From the NCBI RefSeq assembly GCF_009755815.1, contig NZ_WRPK01000002.1:558001-622000 (forward strand): a stretch of 64,000 nt of DNA, written 5' to 3'. This DNA is from Flavisphingomonas formosensis. Its GTDB lineage: Bacteria > Pseudomonadota > Alphaproteobacteria > Sphingomonadales > Sphingomonadaceae. The stretch's first letter is position 1. Every line of letters starts with the position of its first letter. Under the pieces are notes generated by a model that searched no databases, was not told where the DNA came from, and saw only the letters and a program-made list of their open reading frames with translations. This document shows positions 25,310 through 35,103 of this stretch, piece after piece. A program made the position numbers and the translations under genes.

Positions 25310-26773
25310 ATGACGCAAGGCAGTCTGGCGAGACGTCGCGAAGCGACGGCCGATGACGCGTGGCAACCCTCGGCGAGGATCATCGTCGGCACGCTCCTGC
25401 TGGTGGCGTTGGCGCTGCGGATCGCGGCGGCCCGCGGCGGGCTGTGGCTGGACGAAGCCTGGTCAGCCCGTTTCGCGCATGATGCGCGCACGCCGGCCGC
25501 CGTGTTCTTCTCGATCAACCACGACAACAACCATTATCTCAACACGCTATGGCTCCAGCTGGTCGGCTGGGACAGCCCGCCGCTGCTGGCCCGCGCGCTC
25601 GCGATCGCCTGCGGCACGGCAAGCGTCGCGGCCGCCGCATGGATCGGCGCGCGGCGCAGCCCGCATCAGGCGATCATCCTCGCGCTGCTGTTCGCGATCA
25701 GCCCGATCATGCTCACCTACGGCGCGGAAGCGCGCGGTTATGGCCCGATGCTGCTGGCGCTGCTGATCGCGATCGGCGTGGTCGACCGGGACGTCTCCGG
25801 CCGCCCACTGCCCGGCGCCGGGCGCATGCTGGGTTATGCCGGCCTCTTCGGCATGCTCGCCCATCTCGCCATGCTTCCCGGGCTGCTCGCGCTGACCGCC
25901 TGGGCGCTGGTTGCCCGGCTGAACCAACGCCTGCCGCTGCCGGCGGCGATCGCAGGGGCGCTGCGGCTGATGCAGGGCGCCCTGGCCGCGGCGATCGGCC
26001 TGCTGGCGGTCATGATCCTAGCGGCCCGCGCGAGCCCGGCCGGCTATCGGATCGGCAGCTACCAGCCCTTCTACCTGCCCAAGCTGCTGGACGGGCTGGA
26101 GCAGATGATCGCCTTCAGCTTCGGCCTCGGCTTCGTGCCGGACACGCTGCTGCTCGTCGCAGCGGCGATCGCGTTGCCGCTGGCCCTGTGGCGTGTGCCG
26201 GCGATACGCGATCGCGCGCCCTTCCTGATCCTCGCCATCTATGCGCTGCCGCTGGCGGCCCTGTTCCTAAGGCTCGGCAACAGCGGTATCCCGCGCTATT
26301 ATCTCATCGTTTCCGTGGCGCTGCTGCTGCTGGCCGGCGAGCTGCTCGCCGCCGCATGGCGCGCCGGCGGCTGGCGCCGCACGATCGCGGCCGCGGCGCT
26401 GGCGGGCTTCACGCTGACCAGCATCGCCCTGGACGCGCGGATCATCGCCGGCCGCCGCGGCGATCCCGACCGCGCGATCGCGGCGATGGCCGCGCGGGCG
26501 CCCCAGGGCGGCAGCGTGCTGATCGACGATTCGCGCGACGAAGCCGTGCTCGCCGCCGCGGCCGCGCGGCTGCGCTACCCCCTTGCCGTGTCGCAGCGGG
26601 AATGCGCGCGCCCGCGCTTCCTGTTCAAGGAAATGGACGACGTCGTCCCCTTCCCGCCACGCCCGATCCGCTGCGGCACTCCCTACCGGCGGCTCGCGAG
26701 CGGCCATTCCATCGGCCTGTCGGGCGTGAACTGGCAGTTATACGAACGGGAGAGCAAGCTGGGCGACATGTGA
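25310..26773 (+). CDS. ArnT/PMT-like GT-C glycosyltransferase
   Basis: The 487-aa product has about ten transmembrane helices. The first loop contains GGLWLDEAWSARFAHDART, where LDEAW is the acidic motif of dolichyl-phosphate-mannose/ArnT-like transferases, followed by NHDNNHYLNTLWLQL. These enzymes take sugar from a polyprenyl-phosphate donor on the periplasmic face. The start at ATG 25310 has AAGGAG at 25292-25297; the frame is open further upstream but into the divergent gene's promoter. A second LDEA(Y) protein is encoded at 30700-32328. Acceptor unknown. Confidence 0.8.
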   Translation: MTQGSLARRREATADDAWQPSARIIVGTLLLVALALRIAAARGGLWLDEAWSARFAHDARTPAAVFFSINHDNNHYLNTLWLQLVGWDSPPLLARALAIACGTASVAAAAWIGARRSPHQAIILALLFAISPIMLTYGAEARGYGPMLLALLIAIGVVDRDVSGRPLPGAGRMLGYAGLFGMLAHLAMLPGLLALTAWALVARLNQRLPLPAAIAGALRLMQGALAAAIGLLAVMILAARASPAGYRIGSYQPFYLPKLLDGLEQMIAFSFGLGFVPDTLLLVAAAIALPLALWRVPAIRDRAPFLILAIYALPLAALFLRLGNSGIPRYYLIVSVALLLLAGELLAAAWRAGGWRRTIAAAALAGFTLTSIALDARIIAGRRGDPDRAIAAMAARAPQGGSVLIDDSRDEAVLAAAAARLRYPLAVSQRECARPRFLFKEMDDVVPFPPRPIRCGTPYRRLASGHSIGLSGVNWQLYERESKLGDM

Positions 26774-26812
26774 AGCGCGCAGCTTTGCTCGACGCCTTTA
26801 CGGGCGCATCGT

Positions 26813-28576
26813 TCAACGCCGCAGCTTCCAGATCGCGAATTTCGAATCGCCGGCAATTCGCACCGGCTCCAGCCACGCCGGCGTGCGGCCGGCCCGCAGG
26901 TGCGACCAGAGGCCGTCGGGCGCATAGCGCGCGTAGACATCCATCTCCGCGAGATCCGGACACACGACGATATAGTCGATGCGGTGGCGCAACAGGATGG
27001 CGTGCGCCTCCTCGTCGCCGCCGGTGAAGGTCTGAAGGACGTCCCTGATGCCGGCCTGGTTGCGATGGTGGCCGCTGGCGACGACGCTGTGGGGCGTCTC
27101 GTGCAATACCCCGGGAGCAATGTCGATATCGGTGAGCAGCGCCGACGGCGGCAGAGAGTTCAGCAGGCGGATATGCTCCATCGTCGAGCAGCCCTCCCCT
27201 CGCGGCGCCTTATCCTGAGGCCTTGCGACGGCGCCGAACACGCCGACATAGGCGAGTGCCAATGTCGGCGGCGCGAGCGCCAGAAGGGCCAGCACCGATC
27301 CGAAAACGCGCACCAGCGCGGAGCTGGCCGACTGTGCCCGCACGAGCAGCGGCATCAGCAGCGCCGTCGCGCCGACGACGGAGAGGGCATTGGCGACCGC
27401 CCCGGCACGCTGGACGAGCAGGGTGACGATCGCTGCCGCGACCAGCAGCGCGCCATAGTTGATCCAGAGCGGACGCGTCTCGGGCGTCGCGTTTCGCCAG
27501 CCGAACCAGCTTCCTGCCATCGCAATCAGCGGAAAGCCGATACCGGATACGATGAGATCCGGTGCCTGACGCCAGAGCGGCAAACCTTCGAGCACATGAT
27601 CGTACCAGAGCGTGCGGACCAGGGGATCGAGTTCGCCGAAGGCGTCGAGCCCGCATCGCGGCGCGGCCAGACGATAGACCGCGGCAGCGGCGATCGCCGC
27701 GAGGCCAAGCGCGGCGATCCGCGAAGCGAAGCGGCGCGCGGCGAGAGGCAAGGTGGCGAGCACGCAGCCGATCGCCGCCACGGCGAAGACGGCAAGCTGC
27801 GCCGGAGAAATTGCATCGCAATGCACCGCCTGCCATGCCGGCAGCTCGTGGGTGGCGGCGAACAGCAGCAGACTGGCGCCGGCGAAGGCGAGGATGAAGC
27901 ACCGGAACCGCTCGGTTTCGGCAGCCGGGTCGAAAAGCCAGCGCGCCGCAAAGAGGCCTGCGACGGCGACCGAGAACGGCAATCCTTCGAGCGATATCTG
28001 CAGCCACAGCGCGAGCAGCAGTCCGCCCGCCAGGCCCGAACGGCGGGGCCGGTCATCGAAAGTCGCCAGCACGGCGGCAAGCGCCAGAGCGATCTGCCAG
28101 CCATGATGATCGACGCGCAGCGGACGGATCTGCATCAGCACCGTGGGCGCGGTCGGCACCAGCAACGCGGCCAGCAACCCCGCTTCCGCGCCGATCAAAC
28201 GCCGCACGATGAGCGCGACGAGCAGCATCACCACGCCGAGCGTGAGGAGCGGCACGATCACCGCGGCAACCATCTCCGCCTGCGCCGCGCCGAGCAGCGG
28301 CCTTGCCAGCAGGATCACCGCCGCGATCGGCAGATCCACGAGACGCGACCAGTGCATCGGCGCGCCGCCCGGCGGGTTCATGCGATATTGGGTGACGTCG
28401 AACCAACTCTGCCCGCCGACGAAATCGCGTACTTCCTGCAGGCGCAGCACATCGTCCGGATCCGGATAGACCGCATGCTGGATCGACTGCCAACCGACGA
28501 CCAGCATGATCGCACAGGCCAGAAGCCACGCGGCCAGCAGGGCCGTAACGAAGCGGCGGGCGCGCATCCCCGTCAC
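26813..28576 (-). CDS. Polytopic membrane protein, probable GT-C type glycosyltransferase (paralog B)
   Basis: The 587-aa product parallels the protein at 19600-21378: acidic first loop (DPDDVLRLQEVRDFVGGQSW), QYRMNPPGGAPMHWSRLVDL, RVDHHGWQ, many membrane helices and a C-terminal soluble domain with VLQTFTGGDEEAHAILLRHR, like VQHAFRGDAETAHRIMLKHH in the paralog. GTG 28576 overlaps the stop of the upstream gtrA-like gene (GTGA), giving translational coupling; ATG 28567 is an alternative start. It is the last gene of an oxidoreductase-gtrA-transferase operon. Confidence 0.72.
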   Translation of the reverse strand: MTGMRARRFVTALLAAWLLACAIMLVVGWQSIQHAVYPDPDDVLRLQEVRDFVGGQSWFDVTQYRMNPPGGAPMHWSRLVDLPIAAVILLARPLLGAAQAEMVAAVIVPLLTLGVVMLLVALIVRRLIGAEAGLLAALLVPTAPTVLMQIRPLRVDHHGWQIALALAAVLATFDDRPRRSGLAGGLLLALWLQISLEGLPFSVAVAGLFAARWLFDPAAETERFRCFILAFAGASLLLFAATHELPAWQAVHCDAISPAQLAVFAVAAIGCVLATLPLAARRFASRIAALGLAAIAAAAVYRLAAPRCGLDAFGELDPLVRTLWYDHVLEGLPLWRQAPDLIVSGIGFPLIAMAGSWFGWRNATPETRPLWINYGALLVAAAIVTLLVQRAGAVANALSVVGATALLMPLLVRAQSASSALVRVFGSVLALLALAPPTLALAYVGVFGAVARPQDKAPRGEGCSTMEHIRLLNSLPPSALLTDIDIAPGVLHETPHSVVASGHHRNQAGIRDVLQTFTGGDEEAHAILLRHRIDYIVVCPDLAEMDVYARYAPDGLWSHLRAGRTPAWLEPVRIAGDSKFAIWKLRR

Positions 28577-28974
28577 ACGAAGACGATGTGGCGGCGAATG
28601 AGCCAGGTCGCCTGGAAGCTGATCGCGATCGCCACGATCTTGGCGACGCGCGGATCAAGCCCGAAGGCCGCACCCGACCCGACGATCGCAGTGGTAATGA
28701 GCAGCCCGACGAGGGCCGAAAGCACAAACATCGCCTGCTGCCGCCGGCGTGCGGGGCCGTGCCGGGCAACGGCATCTGCGAAGACCGTCCGGCTCGAAAG
28801 CGCCCAATGCGCCAGGATACCGGCGGCATAACCGATGGCCGACGCCGGGACTGCGCCGACGCCGAGCGCGATCAAACCGCTGAGCAGCACGAAATCAAGT
28901 GCGAGCGCGCCTCCGCTCGCCAGCACGTAGCGCATGTAGCGCGGCGCGCGCACGCCCCGCAGCCGAGCGATCAT
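28573..28974 (-). CDS. GtrA-like membrane protein, second copy
   Basis: The 133-aa product has four predicted transmembrane helices and the GtrA pattern ([34 protein letters not shown], ending LIRRHIVFV). It is distinct in sequence from the copy at 21475. Its start overlaps the stop of the FAD oxidoreductase gene (ATGA at 28971-28974) and its stop overlaps the start of the GT-C paralog, so three genes are tightly coupled. The likely role is moving or supporting a lipid-linked sugar used by the adjacent transferase. Confidence 0.83.
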   Translation of the reverse strand: MIARLRGVRAPRYMRYVLASGGALALDFVLLSGLIALGVGAVPASAIGYAAGILAHWALSSRTVFADAVARHGPARRRQQAMFVLSALVGLLITTAIVGSGAAFGLDPRVAKIVAIAISFQATWLIRRHIVFV

Positions 28975-30512
28975 GCGGCGTCGAGCCGCAGCGGAACGGC
29001 ACGTTCCGAACCGAGCGCCGCGCGCGCATCCGCGCTCACCGTGCCGTGATCCTGCCCTTCCTCACCGGCTTCGTGATATTCGGCGTCCTCATTGACCTGC
29101 CACACATCATATTTGCGATGGCCGGCCTCGATGTTGCGGACGGTGAGCATCGCCGTCATCATCGCATGATCCTGGTTGTTGTAGCGATGCATGCCGTTGC
29201 GGCCGACCAAGTGGAGCGTCGGGTAACGGTCCTCCAACTCGGCGCGCATCATCGCGACATTGCTGCGATACCGGTCGTCATAGACCGGATAGGCCTTTTC
29301 CTGCCGCACGACGCGGCCACCGACCACGGTCGCCGGATCGCACAGGCCGAGCGTCGCCAGCTCGCGCGTCGCCAGCGCGACGAGATCCTCGTCCGAGGAG
29401 GACCAGAGACCATCGCCTTCGAAGCAGAAATATTCGAGCCCGACGCAGGCCAGATCCGGATCCGGCACCATCTCGGGCGACCAGCTGCGGAAATTCTGCA
29501 CGCGGCCGACCTTCACGCGCGGATCATGGATGTAGATCCAATTGTCCGGAAACAGGTCCTCCGAACGCACCATCAGCGCGACGGTCAGGAAATCGCGATA
29601 TTTGAGGTCGATCGCTTCCGGCATCGTCGCCGGCAGCGGATGGATACGGCCCGCCAGCTCGCGCATCGGGGCGGAGGAAATCACATGGCGCGCGCTGATC
29701 GTCACCGTCTCGCCTGCCGGGCCGGTCGCGGCGACGCGCCAGCGGCCGAGCGCTTCGTCGTGCGAAAGCTGCTGCAGCGCATGGCCCATCAGCACGCGGT
29801 TGCCGCCTTCCACGACCCGGTCGCGCGCGGCTTCCCACATCATGCCCGGGCCCTTGCGCGGATAGCGGAAGGTTTCGAGCAGGGTCTTGGTCTGCATCCC
29901 GTCATTGGGCTTCTTGTTGAGCCCGAAGGAGCGCTTGAGCCCATCGAGCACGGCGGCGCCGAGGCTGAGCCCCTTGATGCGCTGTGCCGCCCAGTCGGCC
30001 GACATCTCGTCGCACGGCATGCCCCACACCTTTTCGGTATAGGTCTTGAAGAAGATCGAGAAGAGCTTGTGGCCGAACTGGTTGACCACCCACTGCTCGA
30101 AGCTGCGCGGGTCCTTGTGGGGGAAGAGCTTCCAGCGGAAATAGGAGGCCATGCAATGGGCGGAGCGCATCAGGCCGAGATTCCACAGCGCCTCGAACGC
30201 GCGCAGCGGATAGCTGTAGAACTTCCCCTCATAATAGATGCGGCTCATCCGCGGGCGCTGGATGAAATCGTCCGGCAGGATCTCGTCCCAGAGATCCACG
30301 ACCTCCTGGGATTTGGAGAAAAAACGGTGGCCGCCGATGTCGAAGCGGAACCCCCCATATTCGACCGTCCGGCTGATCCCGCCGACATAGACGGGATCCT
30401 TCTCGATCACCGTGACGCTATAACCCTTTTTGGTGAGCTGATAGGCGGCGGTGAGCCCCGCCGGACCGGCACCGATGATCGCAACGTCGACCGCATTGCC
30501 GCCACGCGCCAT
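28971..30512 (-). CDS. FAD/NAD(P)-dependent oxidoreductase, UDP-galactopyranose-mutase/amine-oxidase-like
   Basis: The 513-aa product starts [20 protein letters not shown], with the Rossmann dinucleotide motif [26 protein letters not shown] and a GGHRFFSK segment. These resemble UDP-galactopyranose mutase-like and protoporphyrinogen-oxidase-like flavoproteins found in polysaccharide clusters. ATG 30512 is chosen because AAGGA lies about eight bases upstream; ATG 30536 is in frame but lacks this spacing. It heads the operon with gtrA and the GT-C paralog, so modification of a sugar nucleotide or lipid-linked sugar is likely. The substrate is not identifiable. Confidence 0.83.
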   Translation of the reverse strand: MARGGNAVDVAIIGAGPAGLTAAYQLTKKGYSVTVIEKDPVYVGGISRTVEYGGFRFDIGGHRFFSKSQEVVDLWDEILPDDFIQRPRMSRIYYEGKFYSYPLRAFEALWNLGLMRSAHCMASYFRWKLFPHKDPRSFEQWVVNQFGHKLFSIFFKTYTEKVWGMPCDEMSADWAAQRIKGLSLGAAVLDGLKRSFGLNKKPNDGMQTKTLLETFRYPRKGPGMMWEAARDRVVEGGNRVLMGHALQQLSHDEALGRWRVAATGPAGETVTISARHVISSAPMRELAGRIHPLPATMPEAIDLKYRDFLTVALMVRSEDLFPDNWIYIHDPRVKVGRVQNFRSWSPEMVPDPDLACVGLEYFCFEGDGLWSSSDEDLVALATRELATLGLCDPATVVGGRVVRQEKAYPVYDDRYRSNVAMMRAELEDRYPTLHLVGRNGMHRYNNQDHAMMTAMLTVRNIEAGHRKYDVWQVNEDAEYHEAGEEGQDHGTVSADARAALGSERAVPLRLDAA

Positions 30513-30699
30513 AGCTTCGTTCCTTTCGGCATCCATGGCGCCGCAATGCGGTGAGAGCGGCTAAAGAGTGGTTAACTGTGTTGGTAACACATGATCCGGG
30601 CGCGGGCGCAGGGCGCTCTGCGCGAAAAGGGGGTGAATTCGCAGCGTGCATTAGATAACGCCGCGCCAAACGCCCGACCCTCCGGCGCCGGGCATCGCC

Positions 30700-32328
30700 G
30701 TGGAGTACCGACCTATCACCGAGTCGCGCATCCGCGAGCGCCGCGCCCTTCCCGGGGCGATCGCGCTCCTGTTCCTCGCTGCCGGCCTGTTCCGGCTCCT
30801 CGGCACGCTGCACAAGCCCTATTGGCTCGACGAAGCCTATAGCGCCTATGCGGCGGACCATGGCTGGGCCTTTCTGTGGTCGGTCGTGCCGCGCTACGAG
30901 ACGCACCCGCCCTTCTATTATTCGCTGCTGCACGCCTGGAACCTCGTCTGGGGCAATTCGCTGCTCGCGTCGCGCGCGATGAGCGCCTTTTGCGGGCTCA
31001 TGACGCTGCCGGCGCTGGCCTGCGCCGCCCGGGAGCTGGTCCGCTATCTCAACGTCGATCGCCAGCGGGGTTGGCGGATCGTCACCGTCGCCCTGCTGAT
31101 CGCGGCGCTCTCGCCGCCGCTGATCGCGATGTCGCGCGAGGTGCGGCCCTATCCGGTGATGATCCTGGTCTATGCCATATCGATCTGGGGCCTGATCCGG
31201 CTCGCACGCGAGGCGCGCGACGGCGGGCCGCTCAGGACATCCTCGCTCACGCTCTTCTTCGGCGGCGAGGCACTGATGCTCTGGCTGCACAATCTGGGGC
31301 CGCTCTACGGCTTCAGCCTCAGCCTCGCGCTGCTCGTCCAGCTGCTCGGCCAGCCGATCGGCCGCCGGGACTGGCTCCGCACGATCGCGGCGCAGATCGT
31401 CACCGGGCTCGTCTACCTGCCGGGCTTCCTGATCCTGGTCGACCAGGCACCGACCTGGATCCATTCGACGTGGCTGCGGCTCGAACCCTCGGCGCTGCCA
31501 TGGCAGATCTGCTATCTCTACCATGCCGGCAGCCCGATCGGGGCGCTGTTCGCCATCGGCCTCGGCCTGGGGGGCTGCGTCGCGCTCGCCAGGGCGCCTT
31601 CCGGCGTGCGGCTTGCGGCCGGATTGCTGATCGCGGCGCTGCTGCCGACCATCCTTTCGCTGGCGATCACCCTCACCGTCTCGCCGGTCTTCATCGTGCG
31701 CACGATGACGCCGGCCGCCGTTCCGGCGATCCTGATCTTCGCGGCCGGTTTCGCGATCCGGCGCTGGTTCTGGACGGCAGCGGCGCTCGTCGCGGCGATG
31801 GCGATGCAGCAGCTCATCTACGACGTCGATCAGCTTCGCCGCCCGCCCGACCAGAATTGGTACGGCACGATTCGCTGGCTGCAGCCGCAATGGCACGCGG
31901 GCGACGAGCTCTGGGCCTATCCGAACGAGGGCGCCTTGCCCTTCGGCTATGCCGCGCGCGATCTCGGCTTCAAGGTCGTACCACGATCGGTGCCGACAGT
32001 AGTGCCGACGCTGGTCCCGATCGAGGGCGCCTGGCATCCGACCGGCAGCCGCGGCGTCGTCTCCCTGCCGCGGGCGAAGCTGCACGCCATCGCCACCACG
32101 CCACAGGCGGAGGCGGTGCCGACGATCTGGCTGCTGCGCCTCGGTGCCGGGACCTATGACCCGGGCGACGTGCTGCTCAACGAGCTGCTCGCCCGACGCC
32201 AGATGGTGTCGCGCTGGACAAGCGGGCCGATCGACATCATCGGGCTCAGGCGCCGCGACGTGACGTTGCCGACGGTGCCGCCGGCCGTGCCGAAGAATCC
32301 CAAACCCTCCGACGCGTCATCCCCGTGA
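30700..32328 (+). CDS. ArnT/PMT-like GT-C glycosyltransferase, second copy
   Basis: The 542-aa product starts at GTG 30700 and has an N-terminal helix, then the first-loop motif KPYWLDEAYSAYAADHGWAF and ETHPPFYYSLLHAWN, hallmark features of ArnT/PMT-type GT-C enzymes. About ten more membrane helices and a soluble C-terminal domain follow. It is divergent from the FAD oxidoreductase operon. It would use a polyprenyl-phosphate sugar donor on the periplasmic face; donor and acceptor are unknown. The last 40 residues are Pro-rich and probably disordered. Confidence 0.8.
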   Translation: MEYRPITESRIRERRALPGAIALLFLAAGLFRLLGTLHKPYWLDEAYSAYAADHGWAFLWSVVPRYETHPPFYYSLLHAWNLVWGNSLLASRAMSAFCGLMTLPALACAARELVRYLNVDRQRGWRIVTVALLIAALSPPLIAMSREVRPYPVMILVYAISIWGLIRLAREARDGGPLRTSSLTLFFGGEALMLWLHNLGPLYGFSLSLALLVQLLGQPIGRRDWLRTIAAQIVTGLVYLPGFLILVDQAPTWIHSTWLRLEPSALPWQICYLYHAGSPIGALFAIGLGLGGCVALARAPSGVRLAAGLLIAALLPTILSLAITLTVSPVFIVRTMTPAAVPAILIFAAGFAIRRWFWTAAALVAAMAMQQLIYDVDQLRRPPDQNWYGTIRWLQPQWHAGDELWAYPNEGALPFGYAARDLGFKVVPRSVPTVVPTLVPIEGAWHPTGSRGVVSLPRAKLHAIATTPQAEAVPTIWLLRLGAGTYDPGDVLLNELLARRQMVSRWTSGPIDIIGLRRRDVTLPTVPPAVPKNPKPSDASSP

Positions 32329-32351
32329 AAGCTGGGATCACCCTCGACCAC

Positions 32352-32391
32352 GAGCCGGGTGCCCTTTTTGACACCCGTTCCGGAGCGGCTC
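32352..32391. terminator. Possible hairpin between convergent genes
   Basis: GAGCCG (32352-32357) pairs with CGGCTC (32386-32391), and within it GGGTG pairs with CACCC. It lies between the GT-C gene and argG, which converge here. No clean T-run follows, so terminator function is a guess. Confidence 0.3.
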
Positions 32392-32395
32392 TTCG

Positions 32396-33616
32396 TCAGC
32401 GGCCGTCGCGGCGGCCGAGCAGGCGCAGGCGCAGCGCGTTGAGCTTGATGAAGCCTTCCGCGTCGCGCTGATCGTAGGCGCCGGCATCGTCCTCGAAGGT
32501 GACGACCTTCTCCGAATAGAGGCTGTCGGGCGACTTGCGGCCGACCACCCAGGGCGTGCCCTTGTAGAGCTTCAGGCGGACGGTGCCGTTCACCCGCGTC
32601 TGCGAATGATCGATCGCGGCCTGCAGCATCTCGCGCTCGGGCGAGAACCAGAAGCCGTTATAGACCAGCTCGGCATAGCGCGGACCGAGCTCATCCTTGA
32701 GATGCGCGGCGCCGCGATCGAGCGTCAGCTGTTCGATCGCGCGGTGGGCGACGTGCAGGATGGTGCCGCCCGGCGTTTCGTACATGCCGCGCGACTTCAT
32801 GCCGACGAAGCGGTTCTCGACCAGGTCGAGGCGGCCGATGCCGTGGGTGCGGCCCAGTTCGTTGAGCTTCGCCAGCAGCTTGGCAGGCGAGAGCGGCTCG
32901 CCATCGACGGCGACGGCATCGCCCTTCTCGAAATCGACGGTGATATATTGCGGCGTATCCGGCGCCTGCTCGGGGCTGACGGTGCGCGAGAAGACATAGT
33001 CGGGCACCTCGGTCCACGGATCCTCGAGCACCTTGCCCTCGGACGAGGTATGCAGGAGGTTTGCGTCGGTCGAGAAGGGTGCCTCGCCGCGCTTGTCCTT
33101 CGACACCGGGATCTGGTGGGCCTCGGCGAATTCGATCAGCTTGGTGCGGCTGGTGAGATCCCATTCGCGCCAGGGTGCGATCACCTTGATGTCCGGCGCC
33201 AGGCCATAATAGCCGAGCTCGAAACGGACCTGGTCATTACCCTTGCCGGTGGCGCCATGGCTGACCGCATCGGCGCCGAGCTGGCGGGCGATCTCGATCT
33301 GGCGCTTGGCGATCAGCGGGCGCGCGATCGAAGTGCCGAGCAGATAGAGCCCCTCGTAGAGGGCATTGGCGCGCATCATCGGGAACACATAGTCGCGGAC
33401 GAACTCTTCCTTGAGGTCGTCGATGAAGATGTGCTCGGGCTTCACGCCCATCAATTCGGCCTTGGCGCGGGCGGGCTCGAGCTCCTCGCCCTGACCGAGA
33501 TCGGCCGTGAAAGTGACGACCTCGCAATTATAGGTCTGCTGCAGCCACTTCAGGATCACGCTGGTGTCGAGCCCGCCCGAGAAGGCCAGCACAACCCGCT
33601 TGATATCCTGCGTCAT
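32396..33616 (-). CDS. argG: Argininosuccinate synthase
   Basis: The 406-aa product catalyses ATP-dependent condensation of citrulline and aspartate in arginine biosynthesis. Family signatures are intact: [20 protein letters not shown] (PP-loop), [34 protein letters not shown] and [15 protein letters not shown]. The length is normal. ATG 33616 is chosen because it begins the conserved [15 protein letters not shown] and follows GGAGGAT. The frame stays open far upstream, but that part is non-coding. It stands alone, unlinked to other arginine genes in the window. Confidence 0.97.
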   Translation of the reverse strand: MTQDIKRVVLAFSGGLDTSVILKWLQQTYNCEVVTFTADLGQGEELEPARAKAELMGVKPEHIFIDDLKEEFVRDYVFPMMRANALYEGLYLLGTSIARPLIAKRQIEIARQLGADAVSHGATGKGNDQVRFELGYYGLAPDIKVIAPWREWDLTSRTKLIEFAEAHQIPVSKDKRGEAPFSTDANLLHTSSEGKVLEDPWTEVPDYVFSRTVSPEQAPDTPQYITVDFEKGDAVAVDGEPLSPAKLLAKLNELGRTHGIGRLDLVENRFVGMKSRGMYETPGGTILHVAHRAIEQLTLDRGAAHLKDELGPRYAELVYNGFWFSPEREMLQAAIDHSQTRVNGTVRLKLYKGTPWVVGRKSPDSLYSEKVVTFEDDAGAYDQRDAEGFIKLNALRLRLLGRRDGR

Positions 33617-33749
33617 TCCGATCCTCCGATGAAAGCCCGTCCGCCGGGCGGCTGCGCCATGCCACCGAGCGTGCCACCGTTCAAGCGCGATACAGCTTCT
33701 TCGTGGCACCGGCGCGACCGGAGGGGGAGCATCTGACCAGGAGTGCTCC

Positions 33750-34304
33750 ATGAAATTGCTGTGTCTGGCGGGCGTCGGCGTTGCCGCGTTGCTCGCCTTG
33801 CCCGCATCCGCGCACATGGGCCCGGGAGGCCCGGACGCCGGACCGGTGACGCGCACCGAGCTGAAGGCGAAGCTCGACGCGAAATTCGCCGAGGCCGATA
33901 CCGACAAGGACGGCGTGATCACCCGCGCGGAATGGGACGCGGCCCGTGCCGCCAAGCGCGCCGAGCGCAAGGACAAGGCATTCGACCGGATCGATGCCAA
34001 CAAGGATGGATCCATCTCCCGCAGCGAATGGGATGGCCCGCGTCCGGACCGCGGCCCGCCGCCAGGTGCGGACGCAGGCGGCGGGCACCATCATCACGGC
34101 ATGGAAATGGCCATGGGCGGCGAGATGTTCGACCGGCTCGACGCCGATCATGACGGCAAGGTGACGCTCGCCGAGTTCGAGGCGAAACCGCTCGAGATGT
34201 TCGACCGCGCCGACACCAACCATGACGGCACGGTGACGCCCGAGGAGCGCAAGGCGGCCTGGGAAGCGATGCGCGAAAAGTGGAAGGGCAAGCGCGGCGA
34301 ATAA
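33750..34304 (+). CDS. Exported four-EF-hand calcium-binding protein
   Basis: The 184-aa product has a signal peptide ([20 protein letters not shown], cleaved near ASA) and four EF-hand loops: [12 protein letters not shown] (50-61), [12 protein letters not shown] (82-93), [12 protein letters not shown] (131-142) and [12 protein letters not shown] (155-166). The first, second and third pairs of Asp plus the terminal Glu needed for calcium are present in each. A His-rich linker GGHHHHG separates the two EF pairs. It is probably periplasmic, binding calcium or other metals. Function beyond metal binding is not known. The gene is divergent from argG. Confidence 0.88.
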   Translation: MKLLCLAGVGVAALLALPASAHMGPGGPDAGPVTRTELKAKLDAKFAEADTDKDGVITRAEWDAARAAKRAERKDKAFDRIDANKDGSISRSEWDGPRPDRGPPPGADAGGGHHHHGMEMAMGGEMFDRLDADHDGKVTLAEFEAKPLEMFDRADTNHDGTVTPEERKAAWEAMREKWKGKRGE

Positions 34305-34335
34305 GCCGACGAACGGCCTGGCGTGCGCCCTCGCG

Positions 34336-35103
34336 TCAGGCCGCCGTCCCCGAAACGGGCGCGGCGTTCCGCTGCCTCGCATATTCGGCGACGATCGCGT
34401 TGCGGCAATATTCTGCGATCTGCTTGCGGCTGCCGCTCGGCGGCAGGGACGGAAGCAGGGTCACGCTCACCTGCAGGCCATGCGCGGCGAGCAGCGCGGC
34501 ATTGTCTGGCAGCGGCTGTTCGCCGTGCCAGGCGATGCGATCGAGCAACGCGGGATCCAGCGGCCGCCCCTTCGCATCGCGATAGACGATCGCCAGCGGC
34601 TGCACCGCGCGCGCCGCCTGCGCCACGACGAACAGGCTGGTACGGAACGGCAGAACGGCATGGCCGTTTGAGGTGGTGCCCTCCGGGAAGAGGATCACGC
34701 TGCCGCCGGCCGCCAGCCGCGCCTCCAGTGAATCGGCTTGATCGCGCACCCCGTGACGCTGCTCGCGCGCTACGAACAAGGTGCCGCGATGCCGTGCCAG
34801 CCGGCCGAGGACCGGCCAGTCATGCAGGTCGGCGCGCGACACGAAATCGCCGTCCAGTGCGATGCCGAGCACCGGGATGTCGAGCCAGCTCATATGATTG
34901 GCGATGTAGAGCGTGCCCGGCCCGGCCGGCGCGGCGCCGCCGAGGCGGACGGAGACGCCGAAGCCCTTGAGAATGCGCGCGAAGAAACGCCGTTCGCGGA
35001 GCCGGGCACGCGGCGAGCGCGGGCGCATCAAGAGCCACGCGGGCGCGAGCGACAGGCCCGAAAGCAGCCCGGCCGCCGCCCGGACGCGGCCGAACCGCCT
35101 CAC
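34336..35103 (-). CDS. 1-acyl-sn-glycerol-3-phosphate acyltransferase family protein
   Basis: The 255-aa product has the PlsC/LPLAT motifs NHMSWLD (His70, Asp75, the catalytic HX4D pair) and FPEGTTS (about 139-145), an N-terminal hydrophobic stretch (AAAGLLSGLSLAPAWLLM) and a basic region. It would transfer an acyl chain to a lysophospholipid or related lipid at the inner membrane. GTG 35103 overlaps the stop of the upstream cyclopropane synthase gene (GTGA), indicating translational coupling; both are lipid enzymes. The frame extends upstream to 35196, but that would overlap cfa by about 95 bases. Confidence 0.87.
   Translation of the reverse strand: MRRFGRVRAAAGLLSGLSLAPAWLLMRPRSPRARLRERRFFARILKGFGVSVRLGGAAPAGPGTLYIANHMSWLDIPVLGIALDGDFVSRADLHDWPVLGRLARHRGTLFVAREQRHGVRDQADSLEARLAAGGSVILFPEGTTSNGHAVLPFRTSLFVVAQAARAVQPLAIVYRDAKGRPLDPALLDRIAWHGEQPLPDNAALLAAHGLQVSVTLLPSLPPSGSRKQIAEYCRNAIVAEYARQRNAAPVSGTAA

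Noticed and set aside
34314-34343. CGGCCTG...CAGGCCG hairpin after the EF-hand gene as terminator
   Set aside because: It overlaps the stop codon of the convergent acyltransferase gene and has no T-run, so function is not supported.
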